A stretch of DNA of 6,495 nucleotides, taken from positions 1-6,495 of the forward strand of contig JAPOSK010000379.1 of NCBI GenBank assembly GCA_026709725.1, read 5' to 3'. The notes below the pieces were generated by a model, which ran no database searches, had not been told where the DNA came from, and saw only the letters and a list, made by a program, of their open reading frames with translations. Of this stretch, positions 6,341-6,495 are shown in pieces. The stretch comes from Paracoccaceae bacterium. Its GTDB lineage: Bacteria; Pseudomonadota; Alphaproteobacteria; Rhodobacterales; Rhodobacteraceae. How positions within the stretch are numbered: the first letter of the stretch is position 1; each line of letters starts with the position of its first letter. Position numbers and translations under genes: made by a program.

Positions 6341-6495
6341 TCATGCCTCAATGACGACGAGGGGGGTGCCATACTGTACGGCATCCTGATCATCGACCAG
6401 GATTTTGGTGACCGTGCCGGCGTGGGGCGCGGGGATATGATTCATGGTCTTCATCGCCTCAATAATGAGGAGGGTGTCGCCTTCACTCACCCATG
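6341..6495 (-). CDS. accB: Acetyl-CoA carboxylase biotin carboxyl carrier protein, C-terminal part (5' end beyond the window)
   Basis: Only the last 51 codons are in the window; the gene enters from the right edge. They encode the end of the biotinyl domain that carries CO2 between AccC and the carboxyltransferase. The translation contains GDTLLIIEAMKTMNHI, with the biotinylated Lys in AMKTM (codon complement 6449-6451), then a glycine turn HAGTV and the closing GTPLVVIEA before TGA. The AMKTM form (Thr after Lys where E. coli has Met) is common in Alphaproteobacteria. It is the first visible gene of an accB-accC-aat operon, so biotin acceptor, carboxylase and transferase are transcribed together. 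It is missed by start-based gene finding because its start lies outside. Confidence 0.95.
   Translation of the reverse strand, partial: WVSEGDTLLIIEAMKTMNHIPAPHAGTVTKILVDDQDAVQYGTPLVVIEA

Overview
This window looks like chromosomal DNA from an alphaproteobacterium with fairly GC-rich DNA. The main evidence is an NDUFA12-type complex I accessory subunit, which in bacteria is typical of Alphaproteobacteria. Supporting evidence is its position next to an MlaD-type MCE protein and an aat-accC-accB block, and the EAMKTMN form of the biotinylation motif in AccB. Several proteins (ClpP, and a trigger-factor-like C-terminal domain) are divergent, so I would not name an order or genus.

Layout. Plus strand, 1-3317: the protein-quality-control block. 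It holds the C-terminal part of a divergent trigger factor (frame open 17-676, with an in-frame stop at 14-16), overlapping clpP (651-1256), then about 800 bp with no convincing gene, then clpX (2055-3317). Plus strand, 3387-4213: an NDUFA12 homologue and an MlaD-type MCE protein, overlapping by four bases (GTGA), both starting with GTG. Minus strand, 6495-4231: accB (only its last 51 codons are in the window), accC and aat, read leftwards. mlaD and aat converge with 17 bp between their stop codons.

How the genes work together. Trigger factor is a ribosome-bound chaperone, and ClpX is the AAA+ unfoldase that feeds substrates to the ClpP peptidase. Aat marks proteins for the N-degron route, which in bacteria normally ends in ClpS-ClpA-ClpP, so it is functionally linked to the ClpP here although it sits in the fatty-acid operon. 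AccB and AccC form the biotin carboxylase half of acetyl-CoA carboxylase. NDUFA12 and MlaD are envelope and respiratory housekeeping functions.

This is a housekeeping region. I found no mobile element, CRISPR array, tRNA or rRNA, and no evidence of a new multi-gene system. The points worth a second look are the disrupted frame of the trigger factor, a ClpP with almost no propeptide and an altered oligomerisation-sensor segment, the unexplained clpP-clpX gap, and the gene-order junctions.
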